Positions 19,793 to 28,319 of a stretch of 64,000 bases of DNA are shown here, piece by piece; position 1 is the first letter of the stretch, and the number at the start of each line of letters is the position of its first letter. The translations under genes were made by a program, and so were the position numbers. Where the stretch lies: contig NZ_WOYF01000010.1 of assembly GCF_009800925.1 (NCBI RefSeq), positions 1 to 64,000 of the forward strand, read 5' to 3'. The DNA comes from Budvicia diplopodorum (GTDB lineage Bacteria > Pseudomonadota > Gammaproteobacteria > Enterobacterales > Enterobacteriaceae). The notes beneath the pieces are model-generated. The model was not told where the DNA came from and did not search any database. It saw only the letters and a list, made by a program, of their open reading frames with translations.

Positions 19793-20695
19793 ATGAAAAA
19801 CATAGTAGCCAACGCTTCCAAAATACTAGATAAAATCAAAACCTACCCGAGCGTTGCGCACCTGATTCGGGCAACCGATCGTTTTAATGACCGGATGGGC
19901 AGTCAGTTCGGCGCTGCAATTACTTACTTTTCATTTCTATCCCTGATTCCCATCCTGATGGTTTCATTTGCCACTGCCGGTTTTGTGCTGGCCTCTAATC
20001 CGGAACTGTTGGCCGAGCTGATTAATAAAATTGTCACCAGCGTTTCCGATCCCGATCTGGCTAACACGCTGGAGAACACGGTCAACACGGCAATTAAACA
20101 GCGAACGACCGTTGGTATCAGCGGGCTTTTAGTCGCGCTATATTCAGGCATTAGCTGGATGGGTAACCTGCGGGAAGCCGTCCGGGCCCAGAGCAGGGAC
20201 GAGTGGGAACGTAATCCGGCCGATGAGGAAAAGGTTTACTTCCGCTATATCAAAGATTTCCTCGCCCTCACCGGCTTAGTCATGGCTCTGATTTTAACCA
20301 TAGCGCTCACTTCTATCGCCGGTTCCGCCCAGCAAAGTCTGGTTAATGCCTTAGGCTTAGGAAATATTGAATGGCTACGCCCTGCGCTGACGATAATTAC
20401 CATTATTATCTCTATCACAGCCAATTACCTGATGTTCCTTTGGATTTTCTGGATGCTGCCGACACAGCACCCCAATATGAAAGCTTTGTTTAAAGGCTCG
20501 CTGCTCGCGGCAATTGGTTTTGAAGTAATCAAATTTATTATGACGCTCACGCTGCCTCAGCTAGCCAGTTCTCCATCAGGCGCCGCCTTCGGTTCAATTA
20601 TCGGTCTATTGGCATTTTTCTATTTTTTCGCCCGTCTGACGCTCTTTTGTGCAGCGTGGATAGCTACGGCTGAAGATAATAGTAATAAAAGATAA
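19793..20695 (+). CDS. yhjD: Inner-membrane protein YhjD (YihY/BrkB family)
   Basis: A 300-residue membrane protein with about six hydrophobic segments. It shares long stretches with E. coli YhjD: RFNDRMGSQFGAAITYFSFL, ALYSGISWMGNLREAVRAQS and FFYFFARLTLFCAAWIATAE. In E. coli a YhjD mutation suppresses loss of Kdo-lipid A export functions; its molecular role is unsettled. The start is taken as ATG 19793, one codon after a TTG; the E. coli protein is about 30 residues longer at the N-terminus. Confidence 0.9.
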   Translation: MKNIVANASKILDKIKTYPSVAHLIRATDRFNDRMGSQFGAAITYFSFLSLIPILMVSFATAGFVLASNPELLAELINKIVTSVSDPDLANTLENTVNTAIKQRTTVGISGLLVALYSGISWMGNLREAVRAQSRDEWERNPADEEKVYFRYIKDFLALTGLVMALILTIALTSIAGSAQQSLVNALGLGNIEWLRPALTIITIIISITANYLMFLWIFWMLPTQHPNMKALFKGSLLAAIGFEVIKFIMTLTLPQLASSPSGAAFGSIIGLLAFFYFFARLTLFCAAWIATAEDNSNKR

Positions 20696-21166
20696 GTATC
20701 AAGCGTTAACAGTTTTCTACTCTTTAGTTTTACTATTATTCAACACTTACGTTAAATTAATTTAATAAAATGATTTCTCTCCCCTCAATATATTACCGAT
20801 ATGTTAATTTAGTTAACTACAAAGACAGTATGTTTGCGCTATTTTCATTATTTACACCCTACTTTAAAATGTAGTTTACACATCATTATTTAATTATATT
20901 TAGCAATAAAAAATTGATATTTATAAATAAAAAAATCGAGATAAAATTCAAAGTTCTATGCTATAAAATAATCGAAAATTGCAACGCTTCTTACGTTTAA
21001 ATTAATAAAAAATCAATATTTCATGCTTGTAATATTCATCATTTAGAACTAACATCCTTGCGTGTTTAAACAGGGAATGTTTACTCAAATTAATATGAAG
21101 CATATATTTCAATACATCCACATAGACATTCCTGCCAATTATACTATTTAATATCAGTGAGTTATC
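20696..21166. other. Very AT-rich intergenic region
   Basis: No gene, RNA or clear repeat seen. Composition is markedly more AT-rich than the flanking housekeeping genes, like the small gene that follows. Confidence 0.5.
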
Positions 21167-21616
21167 ATGAAAATTAGAATTCTACTGGCTCTTTTTGTCG
21201 GGCTGCTTTTTAGTGTTAATGCGCAGGCAAAATTTGCAATATCGTTTGGCGAAGTTGAATCAGTAAAGGTCGTTGCTGAGTTACCAGATACCGAAGATTT
21301 CACCGTAAAAAAAACGAGCCAGTCGAGCGTTAAACAATATTTAGATGTCGGTATTTTATATAGCAGCTTTGAAGTGTTGTATATTCCAGTCTGGACGACT
21401 AAAGATCCAATTTTAGTACTGGCTAATAAAGATAATAAGGATAGTTATTATAGCGTAAACAGTATTGAAATGGATAAAATACTAACTGATAATAAGTTAG
21501 ACAAGAGTGAATTATTAAACCCCGGATTTTTTGTCAAATTTGGCGGTAAGCTTATCTTAATCGGACTAATATTATTGTTTATTCTTTATTCATGCAGATC
21601 CAAAAAAGAAGATTAA
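21167..21616 (+). CDS. Unrecognised small exported protein, 149 aa
   Basis: Family not recognised. Residues 1-22 look like a signal peptide ending NAQA before KFAISFGE. A central, mostly hydrophilic part follows (with DVGILYSSFEVLYIPVW), and a hydrophobic helix at about 125-143 precedes a short basic tail ending CRSKKED. This suggests a periplasmic domain anchored in the inner membrane with a cytoplasmic tail. It is AT-rich and isolated between yhjD and kdgK, a position where E. coli has other genes. No ribosome-binding site of note precedes it. Confidence 0.65.
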   Translation: MKIRILLALFVGLLFSVNAQAKFAISFGEVESVKVVAELPDTEDFTVKKTSQSSVKQYLDVGILYSSFEVLYIPVWTTKDPILVLANKDNKDSYYSVNSIEMDKILTDNKLDKSELLNPGFFVKFGGKLILIGLILLFILYSCRSKKED

Positions 21617-21935
21617 CGCTACTCATCTAACTAAAATTTAAGATAGCAGAAAGCCTGATTATCTAAGCTTTTTGCTATCTTATTGCTCATAGCCTGTATC
21701 AATAACAATCGTCAGGAAGCCCTGTCTGGCGTCTAACCAATGTCGATATTTCCTCCAATTTGAGCCGACCTAAACATAATATCGCTATCATATCCGACGG
21801 TCCGCATTCGCTTTACCACCGGCCCAGCCCCCTCTTCAATTAAAACTGAAACATTGTTTTATTTATCTTGACTATCAATCCCGAAGTTATAAAACTACCG
21901 CTAGCTAATTCATAAAATTAAGATTGGGTGCATCA
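21617..21935. other. Upstream region of kdgK
   Basis: Holds a KdgR-like operator (21842-21864) and TTGACT at 21869-21874 as a possible -35 box; a matching -10 is unclear (TATAAA lies only 14 bp further). Confidence 0.4.
21842..21864 (+). promoter_or_regulatory. Candidate KdgR operator
   Basis: AAAACTGAAACATTGTTTTA followed by TTT is an inverted repeat close to the enterobacterial KdgR box (TGAAAC..TGTTTCA core). It lies about 72 bp upstream of kdgK, whose E. coli and Dickeya orthologues are KdgR-repressed. KdgR itself is not in this window. Confidence 0.65.
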
Positions 21936-22868
21936 ATGACAACCAAGAAAATTGCCATCATCGGCGAATGCATGATTGAGCTCTCTGAAAAGGGAGATAG
22001 CCTAAGCCGCGGTTTTGGCGGCGATACGCTCAATACGTCGGTTTACATCGCCCGTCAGGTTCCGGCCGATAAGCTAGCCGTCCACTATGTCAGCGCATTA
22101 GGAACTGACAGCTTTAGCAATGAAATGTTAACCATCTGGCAGAAAGAAAACGTAAAAACCAATCTGGTCCAGCAAATGGACGACAAGCTGCCGGGCCTTT
22201 ACTATATTGAAACCGATGAGACCGGCGAACGTAAATTCTACTACTGGCGTAACGATGCTGCCGCCCGTTACTGGTTATCCAGCGATAAATCAGACGCGAT
22301 CTGCCAGCAGCTTGCCCACTTCGACTATCTCTACCTAAGCGGTATCAGCGTGGCCGTGCTAAATGCAGAAAGCCGTGAAAAACTCATCGCCTTGCTAAAA
22401 ACCTGCCGCAGCAACGGTGGTAAAGTGATTTTTGATAACAACTATCGCCCGCGCCTGTGGCAAAGCCGTGAAGAAACTCAGCAGGTTTATCATGACGTTC
22501 TGTCCTGCACCGATATTGCCTTCCTCACATTAGACGATGAAGACCTGCTATGGGGCCAAGAGCCGGTGGAAGCAGTGATTACCCGCACTCAGGCTTTAGG
22601 CGTATCTGAAATCATTATTAAGCGTGGCTCAGAATCTTGTATCGTAGCAACGGCACAAGGTCAGGAAGAAGTTCCGGCCATTAAGCTACCAAAAGAGAAA
22701 GTTATCGATACCACCGCCGCCGGAGACTCATTCAGTGCCGGATATCTGTCGGTTCGCCTTCAGGGCGGCAGCGTAACCGATGCTGCCAAACGCGGGCACC
22801 TAACGGCCAGTACCGTTATCCAGTATCGCGGAGCCATTATTCCGTTGGATGCCATGCCAAAAATTTAA
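21936..22868 (+). CDS. kdgK: 2-dehydro-3-deoxygluconokinase
   Basis: A 310-residue PfkB-family sugar kinase that phosphorylates KDG to KDPG, feeding the Entner-Doudoroff aldolase after hexuronate or pectin breakdown. Signatures: IAIIGECMIELSEKG, the sugar-binding RGFGGDTLNTSVYIARQ and the catalytic IDTTAAGDSFSAGYL. Start at ATG 21936 gives MTTKKIAIIGE; a TTG 12 nt upstream is in frame. A KdgR-like operator lies upstream and a strong bidirectional terminator downstream. Confidence 0.96.
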   Translation: MTTKKIAIIGECMIELSEKGDSLSRGFGGDTLNTSVYIARQVPADKLAVHYVSALGTDSFSNEMLTIWQKENVKTNLVQQMDDKLPGLYYIETDETGERKFYYWRNDAAARYWLSSDKSDAICQQLAHFDYLYLSGISVAVLNAESREKLIALLKTCRSNGGKVIFDNNYRPRLWQSREETQQVYHDVLSCTDIAFLTLDDEDLLWGQEPVEAVITRTQALGVSEIIIKRGSESCIVATAQGQEEVPAIKLPKEKVIDTTAAGDSFSAGYLSVRLQGGSVTDAAKRGHLTASTVIQYRGAIIPLDAMPKI

Positions 22869-22887
22869 GCGCTGGCATCAGAGGTAA

Positions 22888-22935
22888 GATAAAAAAATCC
22901 CCCGTAACAATTTCTCGTTCGGGGGATTTTTTATC
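22888..22935. terminator. Bidirectional terminator between kdgK and yhjJ
   Basis: GATAAAAAAATCCCCC (22888-22903) pairs with GGGGGATTTTTTATC (22921-22935). The T run follows the stem in both directions, suiting the convergent genes. Confidence 0.85.
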
Positions 22936-22944
22936 CAGTCCAGA

Positions 22945-24396
22945 TTAGTGAACTACGGCCTTCTCTTGCGCTTTTGGCGTCATAATTGAATCAAACAGTT
23001 CTGATAACACCTGAACGTTCTCTTCTTGCTCACCCGATGGCTGAGTCAGTACCAGCGTAGGTTTAATCGTCAGTAGCTGATGAATTTTAATATTCACGTT
23101 GGCCAAGTCCAAATCACCCAGAAACTTCTGGCGCAGCTGTTGATACTGCTCAGGGGAAACGGCCACCGAACCCGACTTCTGAACCAACCAATACTGAGCC
23201 ATAATCTCTGCGGTATCGGTTTTTGCATAGGTTGCAATCGCTGCCGCCAGAGCCTGTTTCTTCACCGCCACCAACGCAGCTAACTCTTCGCCAGTTACTC
23301 CGTCGGTATTCAACTTCACTAATTCGGTAGTCACAAACTTCATACTTGGCTTAAGCATCTGAAGCGGCGCGTCTAACGTCATATGGCATTCGTTGCGCTG
23401 GAACTGCATTTGGCAGGTAACATCCAACAATGATCCTTTTAAAGCGCTGTGGCTAATCTTTTTCTGAAGTCGGTCCTTAATCATTTCATTGGCAATATCG
23501 GCTATCCATACACGTTCCAAAGAGGCTGTGTCAACGACCGGGTGCCATGGGTCGTCCCAGATCAGCGTTAAGCGATCTTTGTCGACCGCGGTTGAAATCA
23601 AGTTCACCGGCGTGTCTGGCAGTTCGGTTAACACCGCAATGGTAGCCGGGCTGGCCCGCTTACCCTGAATGCCACCAAACGCTTTATTTATTTGCTCAAC
23701 TAACGCCCGACGATCGACGTTACCTACCGCATACAGCGTCATGACGTCCGGGGTGTACCATTTCTGGTAAAATTCCTTGAGCTGCTCAACACTGGCTTCT
23801 GCGCTGACCGGCTGGCCCGGATCGTGGCCTATCAGCGGTGAGTTTTTAATCCGATAGCGCCACCATGCATCGTTCACGTTTGCCGGCACTGTCACATAGA
23901 TAGATGCCGTCGCCGTACGGCTAGCTTCAATTTGTTGCGCATCCAGCTGAGGGTTAGCGATGGCATCCGATAGCCAGCTAAAGGCTTCTTTCAATAATTC
24001 TGGCTTGTTGTTCGGCAGGCTAAGGTTGTATCGGGTGTAATCGTAGGAGACTTCAACCAGTGATTTAGGCGCGGTCTCTGGTACGATCTGGGCAAGTAAG
24101 TCCTTTACCTGCGCAGGTCCGAAATTAACCGTTTTCACTACGGCTGACTGAGGAATTAAATAGGAAAAGCCAACCTGAGGAATGCTTTCCTGTAAGGATC
24201 CAGCGTTGATCTCTAGACGAATTTCTAGCTTATCGGTAGGGCGATGTGGCGTAGTCAGGATTTTCCATTTAAAACCGTTCTCAAGCTTTCCCTCTTGCCA
24301 TGCGGGATCGGGCCGTAACGGCTCGGCCTGTACGCCGATCCCCATCATCATGAACATCATTCCACCTAACGCGGAAAGTAGATACTTGCCTTTCAT
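22945..24396 (-). CDS. yhjJ: M16-family (insulinase-like) periplasmic protein YhjJ
   Basis: A 483-residue exported protein resembling E. coli YhjJ (PDPAWQEGKLENGFKWKILT near the mature N-terminus; FYQKWYTPDVMTLYAVGNVD in the middle). A signal peptide covers about residues 1-24 (ending GVQA). The usual M16 zinc motif HxxEH is not visible: the corresponding place reads NAGSLQESIPQVGFSYLIP. The protein is therefore probably not an active zinc protease, as seems true of E. coli YhjJ. Start at ATG 24396, preceded by GGGGAT; an ATG 12 nt upstream has no ribosome-binding site. Confidence 0.88.
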   Translation of the reverse strand: MKGKYLLSALGGMMFMMMGIGVQAEPLRPDPAWQEGKLENGFKWKILTTPHRPTDKLEIRLEINAGSLQESIPQVGFSYLIPQSAVVKTVNFGPAQVKDLLAQIVPETAPKSLVEVSYDYTRYNLSLPNNKPELLKEAFSWLSDAIANPQLDAQQIEASRTATASIYVTVPANVNDAWWRYRIKNSPLIGHDPGQPVSAEASVEQLKEFYQKWYTPDVMTLYAVGNVDRRALVEQINKAFGGIQGKRASPATIAVLTELPDTPVNLISTAVDKDRLTLIWDDPWHPVVDTASLERVWIADIANEMIKDRLQKKISHSALKGSLLDVTCQMQFQRNECHMTLDAPLQMLKPSMKFVTTELVKLNTDGVTGEELAALVAVKKQALAAAIATYAKTDTAEIMAQYWLVQKSGSVAVSPEQYQQLRQKFLGDLDLANVNIKIHQLLTIKPTLVLTQPSGEQEENVQVLSELFDSIMTPKAQEKAVVH

Positions 24397-24653
24397 ATTT
24401 ATCCCCATTAACTACGCATACCAGATCGGCACAAACGTAATGGCTGCCTGATAGCGGATGTCTGCGTTCCTGAATCTTTATGCAGTATAAAGTAAAAAAG
24501 GAGGCTATCTGGATATCATGCAATGTTATAACCATTTTCACTAGAAAACTGATGGCTAAATTGCAAATAAGAACATTATGCAGAGAATCCCGGCAGCGGC
24601 AAGCTACCGGGAAACCAATAGGTGACAGGTGATTGGAAATTAAACAAATTTAA

Positions 24654-25931
24654 CTATAAAACCTTAACTTCCTCTCTCCCTTGATTATTTAATTCACGAT
24701 GTAGCGTCTCTTCATCCAATTGGCGACACCATTTAGCCACCACAACGGTTGCTACGCCGTTACCGATCAGATTCGTCAGCGCTCTGGCTTCTGACATGAA
24801 ACGGTCAATACCAAGGATCAGGGCTAATCCCGCCAGCGGCAGATGGCCCACGGCAGAGATAGTTGCTGCCAGTACGATAAAGCCACTGCCCGTTACGCCA
24901 GCTGCTCCTTTAGATGACAATAACAGAACAACCAGCAGCGTTATCTGATTCAGTATGCTCATCTCGGTATTGGTTGCCTGAGCGATAAATATCGCCGCCA
25001 TCGTGAGGTAAATCGAGGTTCCGTCCAGATTGAAAGAGTAACCGGTCGGGATAACCAAACCTACTACTGATTTCTGACAGCCTAAACGTTCCATCTTATC
25101 AAGCATGCGGGGAAGCACTGACTCCGAAGAAGAGGTTCCCAGTACGATCAACAGCTCTTCTTTGATATAGCGAATAAACTTGAAGACGCTAAAACCAAAG
25201 CCTTTGGCAATAGATCCGATAATAAACACCACAAACAGAACGCAGGTCAGGTAGAAACACAGAATTAGCTGGCCTAACTGCACCAAAGAACCAACGCCAT
25301 ATTTACCGATAGTAAAGGCCATTGCGCCAAAGGCACCAATAGGTGCTAAACGCATCACCATATTAATAATGCCAAAAATAACCCGCGAAAAGCTGTCGAT
25401 GAAGTTGAACACCAGCTGACCTTTCTCACCCAGACGATGTAAAGCAAAGCCAAACAAAACGGCAAACAGCAATACCTGAAGAATGTTACCGCTGGCAAAT
25501 GCGCCTATTGCACTGCCGGGAATAACATCAAGCAGGAATTCGACGATCCCCTGTGATTTGGCCGCATCGGCGTATGCCTTAACGGAATTAACGTCTAGCT
25601 GGCTTACGTCAATGTTCATGCCTGCGCCTGGCTTAATCACGTTAACCACGATTAGACCGATTAACAGAGCCAGCGTACTGACAATTTCAAAATAGAGCAG
25701 TGCAATACCGCCGGTACGACCCACGGCCTTCATGCTCTCCATTCCAGCAATACCGGTAACAACGGTACAGAAAATAATCGGTGCAATAATCATTTTAATC
25801 AGTTTGATGAAACCATCACCCAGCGGTTTCATTGATGCACCAATCTCAGGGTAAAAATGCCCTAACAGGACTCCGACCGTTATTGCAAATAACACCTGAA
25901 CGTAAAGCGATTTAAAGAAATTAAATTTCAT
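24654..25931 (-). CDS. dctA: C4-dicarboxylate transporter DctA
   Basis: A 425-residue DAACS-family symporter importing succinate, fumarate and malate aerobically. Typical signatures: [26 protein letters not shown], the serine-rich loop [30 protein letters not shown] and [22 protein letters not shown] 25931 follows AAGGAT and matches the N-terminus of E. coli DctA (FKSLYVQVL); the frame is open upstream to 26033 but lacks support. Same gene order as E. coli (yhjJ-dctA-yhjK-bcsC). Confidence 0.96.
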   Translation of the reverse strand: MKFNFFKSLYVQVLFAITVGVLLGHFYPEIGASMKPLGDGFIKLIKMIIAPIIFCTVVTGIAGMESMKAVGRTGGIALLYFEIVSTLALLIGLIVVNVIKPGAGMNIDVSQLDVNSVKAYADAAKSQGIVEFLLDVIPGSAIGAFASGNILQVLLFAVLFGFALHRLGEKGQLVFNFIDSFSRVIFGIINMVMRLAPIGAFGAMAFTIGKYGVGSLVQLGQLILCFYLTCVLFVVFIIGSIAKGFGFSVFKFIRYIKEELLIVLGTSSSESVLPRMLDKMERLGCQKSVVGLVIPTGYSFNLDGTSIYLTMAAIFIAQATNTEMSILNQITLLVVLLLSSKGAAGVTGSGFIVLAATISAVGHLPLAGLALILGIDRFMSEARALTNLIGNGVATVVVAKWCRQLDEETLHRELNNQGREEVKVL

Positions 25932-26167
25932 AGGTATCCTTAACTCTTTTGGCAACACGGTATAGAGCGCTGGAAAATAACATCCAATTAACACTATGGA
26001 TATTAAATTGTTGGTGAAACAATAGATAAACAACAGAAATATGAACTGGATCGCATCAAGAAGGGGGGTTTTACCATTTTATAACTAGTCATATTTACTA
26101 AAAAAAATGAGAATTTTTTGACCAATGATTAACATTTTCGGTGATTAGCTGAAAATTCAAACTGTCA

Positions 26168-28165
26168 CTAAAGCGTGTCGATATAGCGTTTTTTAAACGT
26201 TTCATACGGTAAAGCACGAGAGAATAAATAGCCCTGAGCACAGTGAATTCCCTGAGCCGCCAGCCAATCGGCTTGAGCCTGAAATTCAACCCCTTCGGCC
26301 ACAACTTTGAGCGATAAGGCTTGAGCAATCGATTTAACAATCAGCACCATAGCCCCGTCGTCAGGTACACTATCAATAAAGCTTTTGTCTATTTTAAGCT
26401 CATCAACCGGCAGCAGCTTCAGGTAGTTAAGGTTACAGTATCCGGTACCAAAATCGTCCAGAGCAATAGATACGCCCAATCGGTTTATCTCGGTTAGCAG
26501 CGGTAAAACGTTGGCTAAATCATAAATATGTGCAGTTTCTGTCAACTCAAGCGTCAACTTCTCGGGCTTAAAAGTATAGCGCTCCATCAAATAGGCTAAC
26601 CGGCCGACGGCATTTGGCTGCTGAAGCTGTATAGCGGAAATATTAACCGACAGGCTGAGTTCAATGCCCTGTCTATTCCATTCGGACAAAATCGAACAGG
26701 CTTCTTCAACAATCCAGTGGCCCAAATGTAGAATTAAACCCGCTTCTTCGGCAATGGGAATGAAATCCTTAGGCAGGCGAATGTCATCATCCGCATAGTG
26801 CCAGCGCACCAAAGCCTCAGCCCCGTATACTTTGCCGGTAGCAATATCAATCTGGGGCTGTAAATAGAGGCAAAACTGATTTTCTTCAATTCCCCGGACG
26901 ATATCACTCTCCAGCCGTAGACGATGCTGGGTTTCATTGGTCATATCCGGTTCAAAAAATAGAATCTGATTCTTACCACGCCGTTGAGCCAGCAGCATTG
27001 CTGACTGCGCGTTGCGAATCAGCGTATCGGGGGTTTCACCGTCATTAGGATACTGCGCGATACCGATGCTGACCGAAGGCGAGTGGTGGAAATTTTCAAT
27101 ATTCATCGGCAGCACAAACTGTTCCATTAGCCGCTGTGCCAATTGCATAACCTGAAGGGGAGTCTCATTCGACTTATTCAAAACAATCAGCTCCTCCCCG
27201 TGCAGTCTGGCTAATACGCAGCTATCGCTCAGCGCTAACTTGGTCCTCTCGACTATATCAATCAGCCCCTGATCTCCCTGCTTTCGGCCCACCACGCGGG
27301 AAATTTCTTTCAGAGAATCCAGATTAACAAACAGCAGGCTAAAAACGGCTTTTGACTGATGGCTATCGGCAAGCTGCTGCCTGAGCAGTTCCTGAAACAG
27401 TGAATAGTTGGGTAAATCAGTGACCGGATCCCGGGTACTCAGTCGGCTTAGCTGATTATGGGCCTTAACCAATGCCTGTTGATTCCGGTTATAGTTGCGT
27501 ACCAGCATTCCCAGCTCATCGTCCTGATGACGAACAGGCAGCGCCAGCTGGTGGTACTGAATATCATCGGGAGACAGCAAGCGTAGATCGTTGGCAATAT
27601 TACGTAGCGGATAGACCAATAAACGGTTCAAGAACCAACTGATTGAAATAGATAGCATCAGCGCAAGCAGAAGATAAGTCGCTAATACCGTTGATAATTT
27701 GTGCAGCGTATATTGATATAGCTTATAGGAATCGGCTTCAAGCACCAGTTGGCCCATCGCCTGTGGAGCTACTGCATCATGATCGGGGACATACAGCGGT
27801 ATTGAGGTGCGAATGGGCAATGACAGCATATAAGAAAAAAAAGTGGGAACTTTGCCATATTGCCCGCTACGGCTGTGTATCGATGTCAGATCTGAGTTGA
27901 TGACCAAATCAGCCTTACTTAACATACCGATCTCAATCAGGCTATCCAGCGTTTTTTGGATCTCCTTATTGTTCTGTTTCCACAATGCTCTTTCTAAAGG
28001 TTGAGTAACCGAATAGGCAATATTATCCAGCTGGGTCGCATAGTCATTCTTACGTTGTTGAATAAAATCAAACATTTGTACTACGATAAAAATACAAATA
28101 GTCGCTAAAGCAACAATAGTTACTACTGCCATCTGCTTAATAGTTAGCGAACGCTTTACCAACAA
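26168..28165 (-). CDS. yhjK: HmsP/PdeK-like c-di-GMP phosphodiesterase (GGDEF-EAL, membrane)
   Basis: A membrane protein of about 665 residues with an N-terminal helix (QMAVVTIVALATICIFIVV), a periplasmic region, a second helix, a HAMP-like segment, a GGDEF domain and an EAL domain. The GGDEF motif is degenerate (HGEEL), so cyclase activity is unlikely. The EAL domain keeps EALVRW, SVNIS, LELTE, ALDDFGTGY, LKIDKSF and AEGVE, as in active phosphodiesterases. Yersinia HmsP, its likely relative, lowers c-di-GMP and restrains biofilm polysaccharide. Placed next to bcsC it is a natural brake on BcsA, which has a PilZ domain. Start: TTG 28165 after GGGAGA gives MLVKRSLTIKQM like HmsP; ATG 28246 is the alternative. 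Confidence 0.88.
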   Translation of the reverse strand: MLVKRSLTIKQMAVVTIVALATICIFIVVQMFDFIQQRKNDYATQLDNIAYSVTQPLERALWKQNNKEIQKTLDSLIEIGMLSKADLVINSDLTSIHSRSGQYGKVPTFFSYMLSLPIRTSIPLYVPDHDAVAPQAMGQLVLEADSYKLYQYTLHKLSTVLATYLLLALMLSISISWFLNRLLVYPLRNIANDLRLLSPDDIQYHQLALPVRHQDDELGMLVRNYNRNQQALVKAHNQLSRLSTRDPVTDLPNYSLFQELLRQQLADSHQSKAVFSLLFVNLDSLKEISRVVGRKQGDQGLIDIVERTKLALSDSCVLARLHGEELIVLNKSNETPLQVMQLAQRLMEQFVLPMNIENFHHSPSVSIGIAQYPNDGETPDTLIRNAQSAMLLAQRRGKNQILFFEPDMTNETQHRLRLESDIVRGIEENQFCLYLQPQIDIATGKVYGAEALVRWHYADDDIRLPKDFIPIAEEAGLILHLGHWIVEEACSILSEWNRQGIELSLSVNISAIQLQQPNAVGRLAYLMERYTFKPEKLTLELTETAHIYDLANVLPLLTEINRLGVSIALDDFGTGYCNLNYLKLLPVDELKIDKSFIDSVPDDGAMVLIVKSIAQALSLKVVAEGVEFQAQADWLAAQGIHCAQGYLFSRALPYETFKKRYIDTL

Positions 28166-28319
28166 TACTTTATCTCCCAACTGGCGGTCTGACTGAGCTG
28201 TATATTTAATTATTACCCAAAACAGCCATATTTTATACCGCAACATCCCTGTATATTAGTAAAAGGCCAAGTCACTAGCGGGCACCTGCCGTTACATCAT
28301 AGGCACAATACACATTTTA

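Noticed and set aside
24586-24613. Hairpin CCCGGTAGC/GCTGCCGGG as dctA terminator
   Set aside because: Mismatched stem and no T run in the direction of dctA transcription.
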